From Streptomyces alfalfae (GTDB taxonomy: Bacteria > Actinomycetota > Actinomycetes > Streptomycetales > Streptomycetaceae), in assembly GCF_004127445.1 (NCBI RefSeq), contig NZ_QEXM01000043.1:186001-250000 (forward strand): 64,000 nt of DNA. The letters are read 5' to 3'. Below are positions 7,453-17,615 of the stretch, piece by piece (the first letter of the stretch is position 1; each line of letters opens with the position of its first letter). The notes beneath the pieces were generated by a model. That model saw only the letters and a list, made by a program, of their open reading frames with translations. It had not been told where the DNA came from and ran no database searches. The position numbers and the translations under genes were made by a program.

Positions 7453-8889
7453 CTAGCGGCCCCCTCCCGAGCCGGGCTTCGGGGCGGAGGGAGCGGGAGC
7501 CGGCGCGGAGGGCAGGTCCTTCACGCGGATGTCGCGGAAGGAGACCTCATCGGAGTCACCGTGGTTCTGGATGCCGATGTGGCCCTGGCGCAGGCTGCGC
7601 GCCGGATCGGTGTTGGTGAAATCGTTGATCTTGACACCGTTGAGGTAGACGCGAAGGCGTTCGCCCTCGACGCGGATCTCGTAGGTGTTCCACTCCCCCG
7701 GCGGGTTCAGCGCCTTGTCGCGCTTCTTGAGGTCGGCGGAGCGGAAGCCGTAGACGGAGCCCGTCGTCTTCTCGGGGACGTCCGTGGCGTCGATCTGGAT
7801 CTCGTAGCCGTTGTCGACGGCCGACCAGGGGTCGTCGGAGGACGGGAAGCCGACGAAGATGCCGGAGTTGTCGTCCCCGGCCATCCGCCAGTCGAGCTTG
7901 AGCGAGTACGAACCCAGCTCGCGCCGGTCGTACCAGAGCATGCCCATACCGCCGACCGTCGACAGCGTGCCGTCGTCCTCCTTCAGGGCGAAGGAGCCGG
8001 GGCCCGCCTGTTTCCAGCCGTCCAGTGAGGCCGCCGTTCCGTCGAAGATCGGCGTGTAGCCCTTCTCGGGCCGGCAGTCCGCCTGGGCGGCGCCGACCGC
8101 CCAGCGGATGCCGCCGAGGAGGTGCCGGCGGAAGGCCGGTTCGGCGTAGGACTCCTTGGTGTGGCCGCCGCCCGTGTAGAAGGAACGGCCACCCTGGTAG
8201 TCCTGGCACCAGGCGATCGGGTGGTCGCCCGACATGCTGCCGCCGCTGTACGACGACTCGTCGAGGGTGGCCAGGACGCGGGCCCGGTCACGCGGGTTGG
8301 AGCGGTAGTTGTACCACTCGTCGGTGCGCTCCCAGGCGCCGCTGCCCAGATGGGCGGTGGCCGGGTGGGCGTGGTCCTCGACGTGGACCTCGGCCCGCTG
8401 GATCGCGGGGTGCGACTGGAAGTACGCGCCCGCGAGCCCACCGTAGAAGGGCCAGTCGTACTCGGTGTCGGCAGCGGCGTGCACGCCGACGTAGGCGCCG
8501 CCGCCCCGGACGTACCGCTCGAAGGCGCGCTGCTGGGTGGCGTCGAGGACGTCGCCGGTGGTGGAGAGCCAGACGACGGCGTCGTAGCGGCTGAGGTTCT
8601 TGCCGGTGAAGGCCCTGGCGTCCTCGGTGGCGTCGACGGTGAAGCCGTTCTCCGCGCCGAGTTCCTTGACGGTCTCGACGCCGGTCGGGATCGAGTCGTG
8701 CCGGAAGCCCGCCGTCTTGGAGAAGACGAGCACCCGTTCACCCGCCTTGCCGCCGTGCCCCCGCTCCTGCTCCTTTCCCGTTCCCGTTCCCGTCGTCCGG
8801 CTGGGCTCGGAGGCCGCCGGGCCCGACACGCATCCGATGAGCAGAGCGGCCGCCGCCGTTGCGGTGAGAAGCCGAGCTCGTCCGCGCAT
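7453..8889 (-). CDS. Secreted lipoprotein: ThuA domain fused to 3-keto-disaccharide hydrolase (DUF1080) domain
   Basis: A 478-residue protein. The N-terminus is a lipoprotein signal ending in the lipobox LLIGC (Cys20). Residues about 50-275 form a ThuA-like glutamine-amidotransferase-fold domain (VLVFSKTAGFRHDSI, GGGAYVGVHAAAD, DHPIAWCQDYQGGRSFYTGGGH). Residues about 290-465 form a DUF1080/3-keto-disaccharide hydrolase jelly-roll (FDGTAASLDGWKQ, DNSGIFVGFP, NGYEIQI, GEWNTYEI). A Ser/Pro tail ends it. The ATG at 8889 is favoured because ggggag lies 8 bases upstream; a GTG at 8898 is possible. It is the last gene of the ROK-controlled locus, 16 bases after the GSDH-type gene. ThuA acts on 3-keto-trehalose and DUF1080 enzymes cleave 3-keto-glycosides, so extracellular processing of oxidised glycosides is the likely role. 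Confidence 0.88.
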   Translation of the reverse strand: MRGRARLLTATAAAALLIGCVSGPAASEPSRTTGTGTGKEQERGHGGKAGERVLVFSKTAGFRHDSIPTGVETVKELGAENGFTVDATEDARAFTGKNLSRYDAVVWLSTTGDVLDATQQRAFERYVRGGGAYVGVHAAADTEYDWPFYGGLAGAYFQSHPAIQRAEVHVEDHAHPATAHLGSGAWERTDEWYNYRSNPRDRARVLATLDESSYSGGSMSGDHPIAWCQDYQGGRSFYTGGGHTKESYAEPAFRRHLLGGIRWAVGAAQADCRPEKGYTPIFDGTAASLDGWKQAGPGSFALKEDDGTLSTVGGMGMLWYDRRELGSYSLKLDWRMAGDDNSGIFVGFPSSDDPWSAVDNGYEIQIDATDVPEKTTGSVYGFRSADLKKRDKALNPPGEWNTYEIRVEGERLRVYLNGVKINDFTNTDPARSLRQGHIGIQNHGDSDEVSFRDIRVKDLPSAPAPAPSAPKPGSGGGR

Positions 8890-8905
8890 GGTGGTCACTC
8901 CCCTC

Positions 8906-11413
8906 TCAGTCGGAAGCCTTGCCGGGGGCGGCCTTGGTCGTGGCGGCCGTCGTGAAGGTGAAGTCGTCGACGTCGTAGAGCGCCCCGGAGCCCTTGCCCC
9001 TGAAGACCAGGTAGAGCGTGGTCGTCTTGGTGGGCGGACGCTTGATCGTGGTGCTGACGTCGGCGTACGTCTCCCATCCGCCGGTCGGCGTGACCTTGGC
9101 GGTGCCGAGCAGCCTGCCCTTCACGGAGCCGCTGCGGACCTCCAGGGTGCCGCCGGCGCCGTCGGACGCGACCCGGGCGGTCAGCTTGGTGGCGTTGCCG
9201 AGGATGTACGGCTCGAAGCTGATCCAGTCGCCGTTGTGGATGTCACCGACCGTCTTGCCGCCGTGAGCGGGGGTGTGGTTGGTGACGGTGACGCCCTTGG
9301 AGTCGTTGTAGTGCTCGCCCTGGCGGTGCTTGGGCTGGACGACGTTCTGGTCGTGGGTGGTCAGCGCGGGCTGGCCGTTGGCGCCCTTGTCGGTGTACTC
9401 GGCGTCGAAGACCCCGAAGATGTTGGCGTTCGGGTCGTGCTCACCGTCCGCGGAGGTCTGGATGGTGCCCGAGCAGCCGTTGGCGGAGGTGACGGGGTGG
9501 CCGTGGCTGTCGTGGCCGAGGATGTGAGTGACCTTGACCTTGGCGCAGTCGATGGGGCCGGAGGCGCCGTCCTCGGGATCGGTGACCTTCACCTTGAAGG
9601 GCACCTTGTCGCCGAAGGTGAACAGCTGGCCGTCACCGGGAAGCTCCAGGGTGACCTTGGGCGCGGTGTTGCCGACGGTGATGTGCGCGCTGGCGGAGCC
9701 GGTGCGTCCGGTGGAGTCCTTGACGGTCACCGTGGCGGTGTGGACACCGTTCTTCTTGTACGTGTGGGTGGGGTTCTGCTGGGTGGACTTGCCGCCGTCG
9801 CCGAAGTCCCAGGCGTAGGTCAGGGCGCCGCCGTCGGCGTCCGTGGCCTTGGCCGTGAACCTGGTGCGCAGCGGGGCCTGGCCGCTGGTCTTCGACGCGC
9901 TCGCCTCGACGACCGGTGAGTGGCCGTCGGTGGCGTTCTCGATGCGGAAGAGCCCGGAGTTCTCGTCGCCGCCGAACCAGGCGGTGCCGTAGTCGAGGAC
10001 GTAGAGCGCGCCGTCGGGGCCGAACTCCATGTCCATCACCTGGGTTCCCGTCCACGGGAAGGGGTTGATGGACTGCACGGCGCCGTCCGAGCCGTGCTCG
10101 ATGCGCTTGATCCAGCGGCGGCCGAACTCGCCGGCGAAGAAGTCGCCGTCGTAGGCCTCGGGGAACTTCACGGGCGAGGTGTTGTCGGCGTCGTAGCGGT
10201 AGACCGGGCCGCCCATGGGGGACTCGGAGCCCGTGCCGAGCTCGGGGACGGAGCCGCCGTCATACGGAATCCACGCTTCCTGGGCGGGCGGCAGCTCGGT
10301 GAGGCCGGTGTTGTGCGGCGAGTCGTTCTTCGGGGCCGCGCAGTCGAAGGTCTCACCGGAGGCGCCGCTGGCGAAGTCGTAGTCGACGTAAGGGTCGTTC
10401 TTGCCGGTGCAGAAGGGCCAGCCGAAGTTGCCGGGCTTGGTCACGCGGGCGAACTCGACCTGTCCGGCGGGGCCGCGCTTGGGGTCGGCGGCGCCCGCGT
10501 CGGGGCCGTAGTCACCGACGTAGACGATGCCGGTCGGCTTGTCGACGCTCATCCGGAACGGGTTGCGGAAGCCCATCGCGTAGATCTCGGGGCGGGTCTT
10601 CGCGGTGCCCTCGGCGAAGAGGTTGCCGTCGGGGATGGTGTAGCTGCCGTCCTCGGCGACCTTCACGCGCAGGATCTTGCCGCGCAGGTCGTTGGTGTTG
10701 CCCGCGCTGCGCCGGGCGTCGAAGGCCGGGTTGCGGGTGGGGCGCTCGTCGATGGGCGTGAAGCCGTCGGAGGCGAAGGGGTTGGAGTCGTCGCCGGTCG
10801 ACAGGTAGAGGTTGCCGTCCTTGTCGAAGTCGATGTCGCCGCCGACGTGGCAGCAGGTGCCGCGGCTCGCGGGGACGTCGAGGACCTTCTTCTCGCTGGC
10901 GTTGTCCAGGGTGCCGTCGGCCTTGAGGACGAAGCGGGAGAGCCGGTTGACGCCGTCGAACTTCTTGAAGTCCTCGGCCGTGCCGTTCTCCGGGGCATCA
11001 CCGGCCGGGGTGTCGAGCGGTGGCGCGTAGTAGAGGAAGATCGCCCGGTTGTCCTTGAAGTCCGGGTCGATGCCGACGCCCTGGAGGCCCTCCTCGTCGT
11101 GCGAGTAGACCGGTATCTTGCCCGCGATCTTGGTGTTGCCCGCGGAGTCGGTCAGGCGCAGCGTCCCGTCGCGGGAGGTGTGCAGGACCGAGCGGTCGGG
11201 GAGCACGGCGAGCGTCATCGGCTCGCCCGTCTCCGCCTCGCCCTTGGCGAGGGTGACCTGCTGGAAGTCCTCGGCGGCGGGTGCGGCCGCCGCGGCCGGC
11301 TCCGCGGGGGCGGCACCGGCTTGCGGTACGGCGATGGCCAGTGAGGCGCCGGTGAGCAGCGTGCCGGTGACCAGGGCGAGGGTTGTGCGGAGTCTCAGGC
11401 GTTTCCTGTGCAC
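8906..11413 (-). CDS. Secreted PQQ-type sugar dehydrogenase (GSDH) with PKD and CBM6-like domains
   Basis: An 835-residue exported protein. Residues 1 to about 38 are a signal peptide (positively charged start, hydrophobic core, AVPQAGA cleavage region). Residues about 50-480 form a glucose/sorbosone dehydrogenase-like beta-propeller (EEGLQGVGIDPDFKDN, GDIDFDKDGNLYLSTGD, NPFRMSVD, GDFFAGEFGRRW). A PKD domain follows (ALTYAWDFGDGGKST), then a CBM6-like module at the C-terminus (HNGDWISFEPY, YDVDDFTF). The GTG at 11413 has ggaggaac 6 bases upstream. It probably oxidises a sugar or glycoside outside the cell and binds polysaccharide. Whether it binds PQQ is not certain from sequence. It lies 192 bases after the isomerase gene and may have its own promoter. 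Confidence 0.87.
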   Translation of the reverse strand: MHRKRLRLRTTLALVTGTLLTGASLAIAVPQAGAAPAEPAAAAAPAAEDFQQVTLAKGEAETGEPMTLAVLPDRSVLHTSRDGTLRLTDSAGNTKIAGKIPVYSHDEEGLQGVGIDPDFKDNRAIFLYYAPPLDTPAGDAPENGTAEDFKKFDGVNRLSRFVLKADGTLDNASEKKVLDVPASRGTCCHVGGDIDFDKDGNLYLSTGDDSNPFASDGFTPIDERPTRNPAFDARRSAGNTNDLRGKILRVKVAEDGSYTIPDGNLFAEGTAKTRPEIYAMGFRNPFRMSVDKPTGIVYVGDYGPDAGAADPKRGPAGQVEFARVTKPGNFGWPFCTGKNDPYVDYDFASGASGETFDCAAPKNDSPHNTGLTELPPAQEAWIPYDGGSVPELGTGSESPMGGPVYRYDADNTSPVKFPEAYDGDFFAGEFGRRWIKRIEHGSDGAVQSINPFPWTGTQVMDMEFGPDGALYVLDYGTAWFGGDENSGLFRIENATDGHSPVVEASASKTSGQAPLRTRFTAKATDADGGALTYAWDFGDGGKSTQQNPTHTYKKNGVHTATVTVKDSTGRTGSASAHITVGNTAPKVTLELPGDGQLFTFGDKVPFKVKVTDPEDGASGPIDCAKVKVTHILGHDSHGHPVTSANGCSGTIQTSADGEHDPNANIFGVFDAEYTDKGANGQPALTTHDQNVVQPKHRQGEHYNDSKGVTVTNHTPAHGGKTVGDIHNGDWISFEPYILGNATKLTARVASDGAGGTLEVRSGSVKGRLLGTAKVTPTGGWETYADVSTTIKRPPTKTTTLYLVFRGKGSGALYDVDDFTFTTAATTKAAPGKASD

Positions 11414-11564
11414 GGAAGTTCCTCCGGAATGGGGGACGGTCGTACGCGGGTGCTTGCGCCGTGCTCCGGGGTGCGCCGTCACCCCGGTCAGTTCATGTCC
11501 TGTACATCTCAGGGACGGTAGCCACGTTTGTCCCGGGCGGAAAGCCCTTGCGCAGCATTGAAGT

Positions 11565-11577
11565 TGAACTTTTTCCC
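11565..11577. promoter_or_regulatory. Candidate ROK operator half of the 11414-11605 promoter region
   Basis: The plus strand reads tgaactttttccc here, in an unusually A/T-rich patch of the 192-base gap upstream of the GSDH-type gene. The minus strand at 19192-19204, upstream of the ROK gene, reads tcaagttcttccc, matching at 10 of 13 positions. Both lie where an operator would be expected, but the match could be chance. Confidence 0.3.
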
Positions 11578-11605
11578 TTCGCTGGACAAACCACACGCGG
11601 GCCGG

Positions 11606-12610
<1,005 letters not shown>

Positions 12611-12655
12611 GACCGGGGCCTCCTCGGGCGGGAATCGGGCGGGGATCAGCGGAAG

Positions 12656-12691
12656 GCGTGCAGGGCGTACGGGATGTGCGGGACGTGCGCG
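12656..12691. repeat. Nine-base degenerate tandem repeats between the isomerase and oxidoreductase genes
   Basis: Four consecutive 9-base units (gcgtgcagg, gcgtacggg, atgtgcggg, acgtgcgcg) sit in the 111-base gap. Read on the other strand they resemble the nonamers at 17758-17802 in the same locus. Confidence 0.55.
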
Positions 12692-12721
12692 GGTGACCGG
12701 ACCGGCGTGCGGGCCCGGCCC

Positions 12722-13948
12722 TCAGACCGGCACCTTCGTGTACACGGAGTTCTTCGCCGCGCTCTCCTCGACCGCCGCGAGGACGCGCTGCACGGAGAGC
12801 CCGTCGGCGAAGGAGGGTGCGGGACCCGCCCCCGAGGCGACGGCGAGCAGCAGGTCGCGGGCCTGGTGCACGAAGGTGTGCTCGTAGCCGAGGCCGTGCC
12901 CCGGCGGCCACCAGGCCTGAAGGTAGGGGTGGTCGGGCTCGGTCACCAGGATGCGGCGGAAGCCGGAGGAGGCGGCGGGTTCGGTGTGGTCGTGGAAGGA
13001 GAGCTCGTTGAGGCGCTCCAGGTCGAAGGCGAGTGATCCTTCGGCGCCGTTCAGCTCCAGCCGCAGCGCGTTCTTGCGGCCCGCGGCGAAGCGCGTCGCC
13101 TCGAAGCTGGCCAGCGCCCCCGAGGGGAACCTGCCGGTGAAGACCGCCGCGTCGTCCACCGTGACCGTGCCGCGCCGCCCGCCGCCCGCCGCGGTGAGCC
13201 CGCTGGACGCCCCGTCGAGGAGGGGCCGCTCCCGTACGAAGGTCTCGGTGAGCGCGGAGACCCCCGCCACCTGCTCCCCCACCAGGAACTGCGCGAGGTC
13301 GACGATGTGCGCCCCCAGGTCGCCGAGCGCCCCGGACCCCGCGCGGTCCTTCCGCAGCCGCCAGGTGAGCGGGAACTCCGGGTCCACCAGCCAGTCCTGC
13401 AAGTATGTCAGGCGTACGTGGCGCAGCGCGCCGAGCCGTCCTTCGGCGACCATCCGCCGGGCGAGCGCGAGGGCGGGCACCCGGCGGTAGTTGAAGCCGA
13501 CCATCGCCACCTGCCCGCGGGCACGGGCCCGTTCGGCGGCGTCGACCATGGCCTCGGCCTCGTCGACGGTGTTGGCGAGGGGTTTCTCGCACAGCACGTG
13601 CTTGCCCGCGTCGAGCGCGGCGATGGCGATCTCCGCGTGGCTGTCGCCGGGGGTGCAGATGTCGACGAGGTCGACGTCGTCCCTGGCGATCAGGGCCCGC
13701 CAGTCGGTCTCGGCGGCGGCCCAGCCGAGCCGGTCGGCGGCGGCGCGGACGGCGTCGGCGTCACGGCCGCAGACGGCCGCGAGCGCCGGCTCGACCGGCA
13801 GGTCGAAGACGCGCCCCACGGTGCGCCAGCCCTGGGAGTGGGCGGCGCCCATGAAGGCGTATCCGACCATGCCCACCCCCAGCGGCCGCTTCCCTGCCGC
13901 GGGGTCGGGCCCGCCCTGCTCGGAACCACGCGAATCGCGCTCACGCAT
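12722..13948 (-). CDS. Gfo/Idh/MocA family oxidoreductase
   Basis: A 408-residue NAD(P)-dependent dehydrogenase. The Rossmann start is GVGMVGYAFMGAAH (about residues 24-37). The family motif HVLCEKPLANT supplies the conserved lysine, and AGSGALGDLGAHIVDLAQF carries the catalytic Asp/His pair. About 20 polar residues precede the Rossmann fold. The ATG at 13948 has AGGAGG 8 bases upstream. It lies directly after the binding-protein gene of the ABC importer (48 bases) and before an isomerase. Members act on inositols, aminosugars, or the C3 hydroxyl of glycosides. Here the company of ThuA and DUF1080 domains favours 3-keto-sugar chemistry, which is an inference. Confidence 0.9.
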   Translation of the reverse strand: MRERDSRGSEQGGPDPAAGKRPLGVGMVGYAFMGAAHSQGWRTVGRVFDLPVEPALAAVCGRDADAVRAAADRLGWAAAETDWRALIARDDVDLVDICTPGDSHAEIAIAALDAGKHVLCEKPLANTVDEAEAMVDAAERARARGQVAMVGFNYRRVPALALARRMVAEGRLGALRHVRLTYLQDWLVDPEFPLTWRLRKDRAGSGALGDLGAHIVDLAQFLVGEQVAGVSALTETFVRERPLLDGASSGLTAAGGGRRGTVTVDDAAVFTGRFPSGALASFEATRFAAGRKNALRLELNGAEGSLAFDLERLNELSFHDHTEPAASSGFRRILVTEPDHPYLQAWWPPGHGLGYEHTFVHQARDLLLAVASGAGPAPSFADGLSVQRVLAAVEESAAKNSVYTKVPV

Positions 13949-13996
13949 GCGGTAATCCTCCTGATCGACGCTCGGTGGGGGGTACGGACGCGCGTG

Positions 13997-15037
13997 TCAC
14001 TTGAAGCCGGTCGACATGTACTGGTCGACGTTGTCCTTGTCGACGACGGCCGAGTAGCAGGTGACGAAGGACGGGATCTCGAACTCCGCCATGCCGCTGA
14101 CGCCCTTGCTCTGCCCGAGGGCGCGCGCGAGGTCGATCGCGGAAGCGGCCATGGTGGGCGGGTAGAGGACGGTGGCCTTCAGGACGCTGTTGTCGGCCTC
14201 GATGGCCTGGAAGGCGGAGAGCGCGCCGGCCCCGCCGACCATGAGGAAGTCGTCGCGCCCGGCCTGCTTGATGGCGCGCAGGGCGCCCACGCCCTGGTCG
14301 TCGTCGTGGTTCCACAGGGCGTCGAAGTTCTTCTGCGCCTGGAGGAGCTGGGACATCTTCGACTGGCCGGACTCGACGGTGAAGTCGGCGGCCTGCCGCG
14401 CGACCTTCTCGATGTTCGAGTAGTTCTTCAGGGCGTCGTCGAAGCCCTTGCTGCGCTGCTTGGTGAGTTCGAGGTTGTCGAGCCCGGCGAGCTCCACCAC
14501 GCGTGCGTTCTTCTTGTCCTTCAGCTTCTCGCCGATGTAGTGACCGGCGCTGAGGCCCATGCCGTAGTTGTCGCCGCCGATCCAGCAGCGGTAGGCCTGC
14601 GGGGTGGCGAAGACGCGGTCCAGGTTGACGACGGGGATGCCGGCCTTCATCGCCTTCAGGCCGACCTGGGTGAGCGCCTTGCCGTCGGCCGGCAGGACGA
14701 CCAGGACGTCGACCTTCTTGTTGATGAGCGTCTCGACCTGGCCGATCTGGGCCGCGGTGTCGTTGGAGCCCTCGGTGGCCTCCAGGGTGACGTCGGAGTA
14801 CTTCTCCGCCCGCTTCTTGGCCTGGTCGTTGATCGCGTTGAGCCAGCCGTGGTCGGCCTGCGGGCCCGCGAAGCCGATGGTGACCTTCTTGCCGGGCTTG
14901 TCGTCGGCGACCTGCTGTTCCTTGTCGTCCGAGCCCTCGTCCTTCGGCTCGTTGCTGGTGCATCCGGCGATCAGGGCCCCGGAGGACAGCGCGGCGGCTC
15001 CGAACAGGAGCCCTCTGCGGCTCGTGTGGGTTGGCAT
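13997..15037 (-). CDS. Sugar ABC transporter substrate-binding lipoprotein
   Basis: A 346-residue periplasmic-binding-protein-1 (ribose/RbsB-type) protein anchored outside the membrane. The N-terminus SRRGLLFGAAALSSGALIAGC combines a twin-arginine pair with the lipobox LIAGC, so Tat export followed by lipidation is possible. The mature part shows the type I fold (VTIGFAGPQADHGWLNAINDQ, LINKKVDVLVVLPADG, GIPVVNLDRVF, WNHDDDQGVGALRAIKQAG). It completes the importer encoded by the two upstream genes, with 15 bases between it and the permease gene. The ligand is probably a monosaccharide, pentitol or cyclitol. Confidence 0.92.
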   Translation of the reverse strand: MPTHTSRRGLLFGAAALSSGALIAGCTSNEPKDEGSDDKEQQVADDKPGKKVTIGFAGPQADHGWLNAINDQAKKRAEKYSDVTLEATEGSNDTAAQIGQVETLINKKVDVLVVLPADGKALTQVGLKAMKAGIPVVNLDRVFATPQAYRCWIGGDNYGMGLSAGHYIGEKLKDKKNARVVELAGLDNLELTKQRSKGFDDALKNYSNIEKVARQAADFTVESGQSKMSQLLQAQKNFDALWNHDDDQGVGALRAIKQAGRDDFLMVGGAGALSAFQAIEADNSVLKATVLYPPTMAASAIDLARALGQSKGVSGMAEFEIPSFVTCYSAVVDKDNVDQYMSTGFK

Positions 15038-15052
15038 GGTGAACCCCTCAGC

Positions 15053-16072
15053 TCAGTGGTTGTTGGCCGTACGACGTTGGACGAGCACCGCGGCGACGAT
15101 GATCGCGCCCTTGGCGATCTGCTGGGTCGCGGTCTCCAGGTTGTTGAGCGCGAAGATGTTGGTGATCGTGGTGAAGATCAGCACGCCGAGCACGGAGCCG
15201 ACGATGGTGCCCCGGCCGCCGCTGAGCAGGGTCCCGCCGATGATCGCGGCGGCGATGGCGTCGAGTTCGTAGAGGTTGCCGTTGGTGTTCTGTCCCGAAC
15301 CGGCGAGGACGATCAGCAGGAACGCCGCGATGCCGCAGCAGAGCCCGGAGAGCAGGTACAGGTAGAGCCGCTGCCTGCGGACGTCGATGCCGGCCAGGCG
15401 CGCCGCCTCGGCGTTGCCGCCGACCGCGACGGAGCGCCGCCCGAAGGTGGTGCGGTTGAGCAGCAGCCAGCCGACGACGGTGACGGCGGCGAAGACGAGG
15501 ACGAGCGGCGGGATGCCGAGGACGTAGGAGTCGCGCTCACCGAGCCTGAGCACGCCGTCGACGGTGACCATCTGCGTCTTGCCGTCGGTGATCTGGAGGG
15601 CCAGGCCGCGGCCCGACGCCAGCATGGCGAGGGTGGCGATGAACGGCACCATCCCGCCGTACGCGATGAGCAGGCCGTTCACCAGGCCGCACCCCATGCC
15701 GACGACGACGGCGGTGAAGAGGATGCCCGCGAAGCCGTACTCCTGGGTGGCGACGGTGGTGGCCCAGACCGAGGCGAGGGCGACGATCGCGCCGACGGAC
15801 AGGTCGATGCCGCCGGAGATGATCACGAAGGTCATGCCGACGGTGACGACACCGATGACGGACGCCTGGGTGAGGATCAGCTGGAGGTTGTCGGTGTCGA
15901 GGAACGAGTCGGGCTGGGTGACGCCGCCGATCAGGATCAGCGCGGCGAGCACGCCGAGCAGCGAGAGCGTGCGCACGTCGGCGCGGGCCAGCGTGGCGCG
16001 CCAGGGGCTGCCGCCGTCGGCGGGGGCGGTCTTGTGGGCGGCGGCCTCGGCCGCCGGGGCGGGCTGGGTCAT
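15053..16072 (-). CDS. Sugar ABC transporter permease (RbsC family)
   Basis: A 339-residue inner-membrane permease with about ten hydrophobic helices. The RbsC-type signatures ISGGIDLSVGAIVALASV and the EAA-like loop ARLAGIDVRRQRLYLYLLSG are present, followed by AIAAAIIGGTLLSGGRGT. The ATG at 16072 overlaps the stop of the ATPase gene by 4 bases (ATGA). It forms the membrane channel of the sugar importer with the flanking ATPase and binding protein. Confidence 0.92.
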   Translation of the reverse strand: MTQPAPAAEAAAHKTAPADGGSPWRATLARADVRTLSLLGVLAALILIGGVTQPDSFLDTDNLQLILTQASVIGVVTVGMTFVIISGGIDLSVGAIVALASVWATTVATQEYGFAGILFTAVVVGMGCGLVNGLLIAYGGMVPFIATLAMLASGRGLALQITDGKTQMVTVDGVLRLGERDSYVLGIPPLVLVFAAVTVVGWLLLNRTTFGRRSVAVGGNAEAARLAGIDVRRQRLYLYLLSGLCCGIAAFLLIVLAGSGQNTNGNLYELDAIAAAIIGGTLLSGGRGTIVGSVLGVLIFTTITNIFALNNLETATQQIAKGAIIVAAVLVQRRTANNH

Positions 16073-17586
16073 GACGCCGGGCTCCCTTCGAGGACGAGGT
16101 CGAGTACACGGTGTTCATCGAGGTCACGGGCGGGTGCGCGGTGCACGACGCGGCCTTCGCGCAGGACGAGGACGCGGTCGGCGAGGCCGAGCACCTCGGG
16201 CACCTCGCTGGAGACGAGGAGGACGGCGAGGCCGTCGTCGGCGAGCCGGCGGATCACCGCGTACAGCTCGGCGCGGGCGCCGACGTCGACGCCGCGGGTG
16301 GGCTCGTCGAGCAGCAGGACGCGGCAGCCGCGGAGCAGCCAGCGGGCGAGGACCGCCTTCTGCTGGTTGCCGCCGGAGAGGGTGCGCACGGGGACGTGCG
16401 GCTGGTCGGGGCGGAGCGACAGCTCGCGGGTGGCGGCGCGCGCGGCCCGCAGTTCGGCGCCCCGGTCGACCCAGCCGCCGCGCGAGAAGCGGGACATGGT
16501 GGAGACCGACACGTTGCGGGTGACGGACTCCAGCATCAGCAGGGCCTGTGCCTTGCGCTCCTCGGGGGCGAGGCCGAGGCCCGCGCGGACGGCGGCGCGG
16601 ACGCTGCCGGGGCGCAGGGTCTCCCCGCCCACGCTCACCTGTCCTGCGCTCGCCTTGCGGGCTCCGTAGATCGTCTCCAGGATCTCGGAGCGTCCCGAGC
16701 CGACGAGTCCGGCGAGGCCGACGATCTCGCCGGGGCGCAGGTCGAGGTCGAGGGGTTCGAACTCGCCGTGGCGGGTGAGTCCCCGTACGGTCAGCACCGG
16801 TTCGGCGGCGGGGGGGCCGGTCGGCCGGTCCGGGAAGACGTACTCCAGGTTGCGGCCCGTCATCAGGGCCACGAGGTCCTTGGTGGGCGTGTCCTTCGCG
16901 GGCAGGCCGCCCGCGACGGCGCGTCCGTCCTTCAGGACGGTGACGCGGTCGCCGATGCGGCGGATCTCCTCCAGGCGGTGGGAGATGTAGACGACGGCGA
17001 CGCCGTCGGCGGTGAGGTCGCCGACGATGCGGAAGAGGTTGTCGACCTCGTCCGGGTCGAGGGCGGCGGACGGCTCGTCCATGACGATGAGGCGCACCTC
17101 GTGGGAGAGCGCGCGGGCCATCGAGACGATCTGCTGCTGGGCGGCGGAGAGCTCCCCGACGAGCCGCCCGGGGTCGATCTCGCCGTGCCCGAGCCGTTTG
17201 AGCAGGGCGGCGGTCGAGGCCTTGGCGTCGCGGGCGCGGACGACGAAGCCGGCGGTGGTCGGCTCGTGTCCGAGGTGGACGTTCTCGGCGACGGACAGGT
17301 GCTCCACCAGGTCGAGTTCCTGGTAGATGGTGGCGACGCCCAGGCGCATGGCGGCGATCGGCGACTTGAGCGCGGTGCGTTCGCCGCGCCAGGTGATCTC
17401 GCCGCCGTCGGGCTGGTGGGCGCCGGCGAGGACCTTGATGAGCGTGGACTTCCCGGCGCCGTTCTGGCCGAGGAGGCAGTGCACTTCCCCGGCCTGCACC
17501 TGGAGGTCGACGCCGTCGAGCGCGCGGACGCCGGGGAACGACTTGGTGATGCCGGACATGGTGAGCAGCGGTGGTTCTGGTGCCAT
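16069..17586 (-). CDS. Sugar ABC transporter ATP-binding protein (RbsA family)
   Basis: About 505 residues with two fused ABC domains, the layout of RbsA/XylG. The first domain has Walker A GQNGAGKST, signature LSAAQQQ and Walker B LIVMDEPSAAL. The second has a degenerate Walker A (GLVGSGRSE), signature LSGGNQQK and Walker B VLLLDEPTRGVD. I prefer the ATG at 17586, which has ggga about 7 bases upstream; an in-frame ATG at 17598 is also possible. It is the first structural gene of the locus, about 290 bases downstream of the ROK gene, and energises the importer. The degenerate second site is normal for this family. Confidence 0.92.
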   Translation of the reverse strand: MAPEPPLLTMSGITKSFPGVRALDGVDLQVQAGEVHCLLGQNGAGKSTLIKVLAGAHQPDGGEITWRGERTALKSPIAAMRLGVATIYQELDLVEHLSVAENVHLGHEPTTAGFVVRARDAKASTAALLKRLGHGEIDPGRLVGELSAAQQQIVSMARALSHEVRLIVMDEPSAALDPDEVDNLFRIVGDLTADGVAVVYISHRLEEIRRIGDRVTVLKDGRAVAGGLPAKDTPTKDLVALMTGRNLEYVFPDRPTGPPAAEPVLTVRGLTRHGEFEPLDLDLRPGEIVGLAGLVGSGRSEILETIYGARKASAGQVSVGGETLRPGSVRAAVRAGLGLAPEERKAQALLMLESVTRNVSVSTMSRFSRGGWVDRGAELRAARAATRELSLRPDQPHVPVRTLSGGNQQKAVLARWLLRGCRVLLLDEPTRGVDVGARAELYAVIRRLADDGLAVLLVSSEVPEVLGLADRVLVLREGRVVHRAPARDLDEHRVLDLVLEGSPAS

Positions 17587-17615
17587 GACGGTTCCCATCG
17601 GCGGCGGCCGCAGCA

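Noticed and set aside
13307..16669. Plus-strand open frame of about 1120 codons over the ABC transporter genes
   Set aside because: It is antisense to four well-recognised genes. Its translation is low-complexity and matches no family.
16748..16760. tRNA T-loop-like ggttcgaac in the ABC ATPase gene
   Set aside because: No cloverleaf arms surround it, and it lies inside a clear coding region on the opposite strand.
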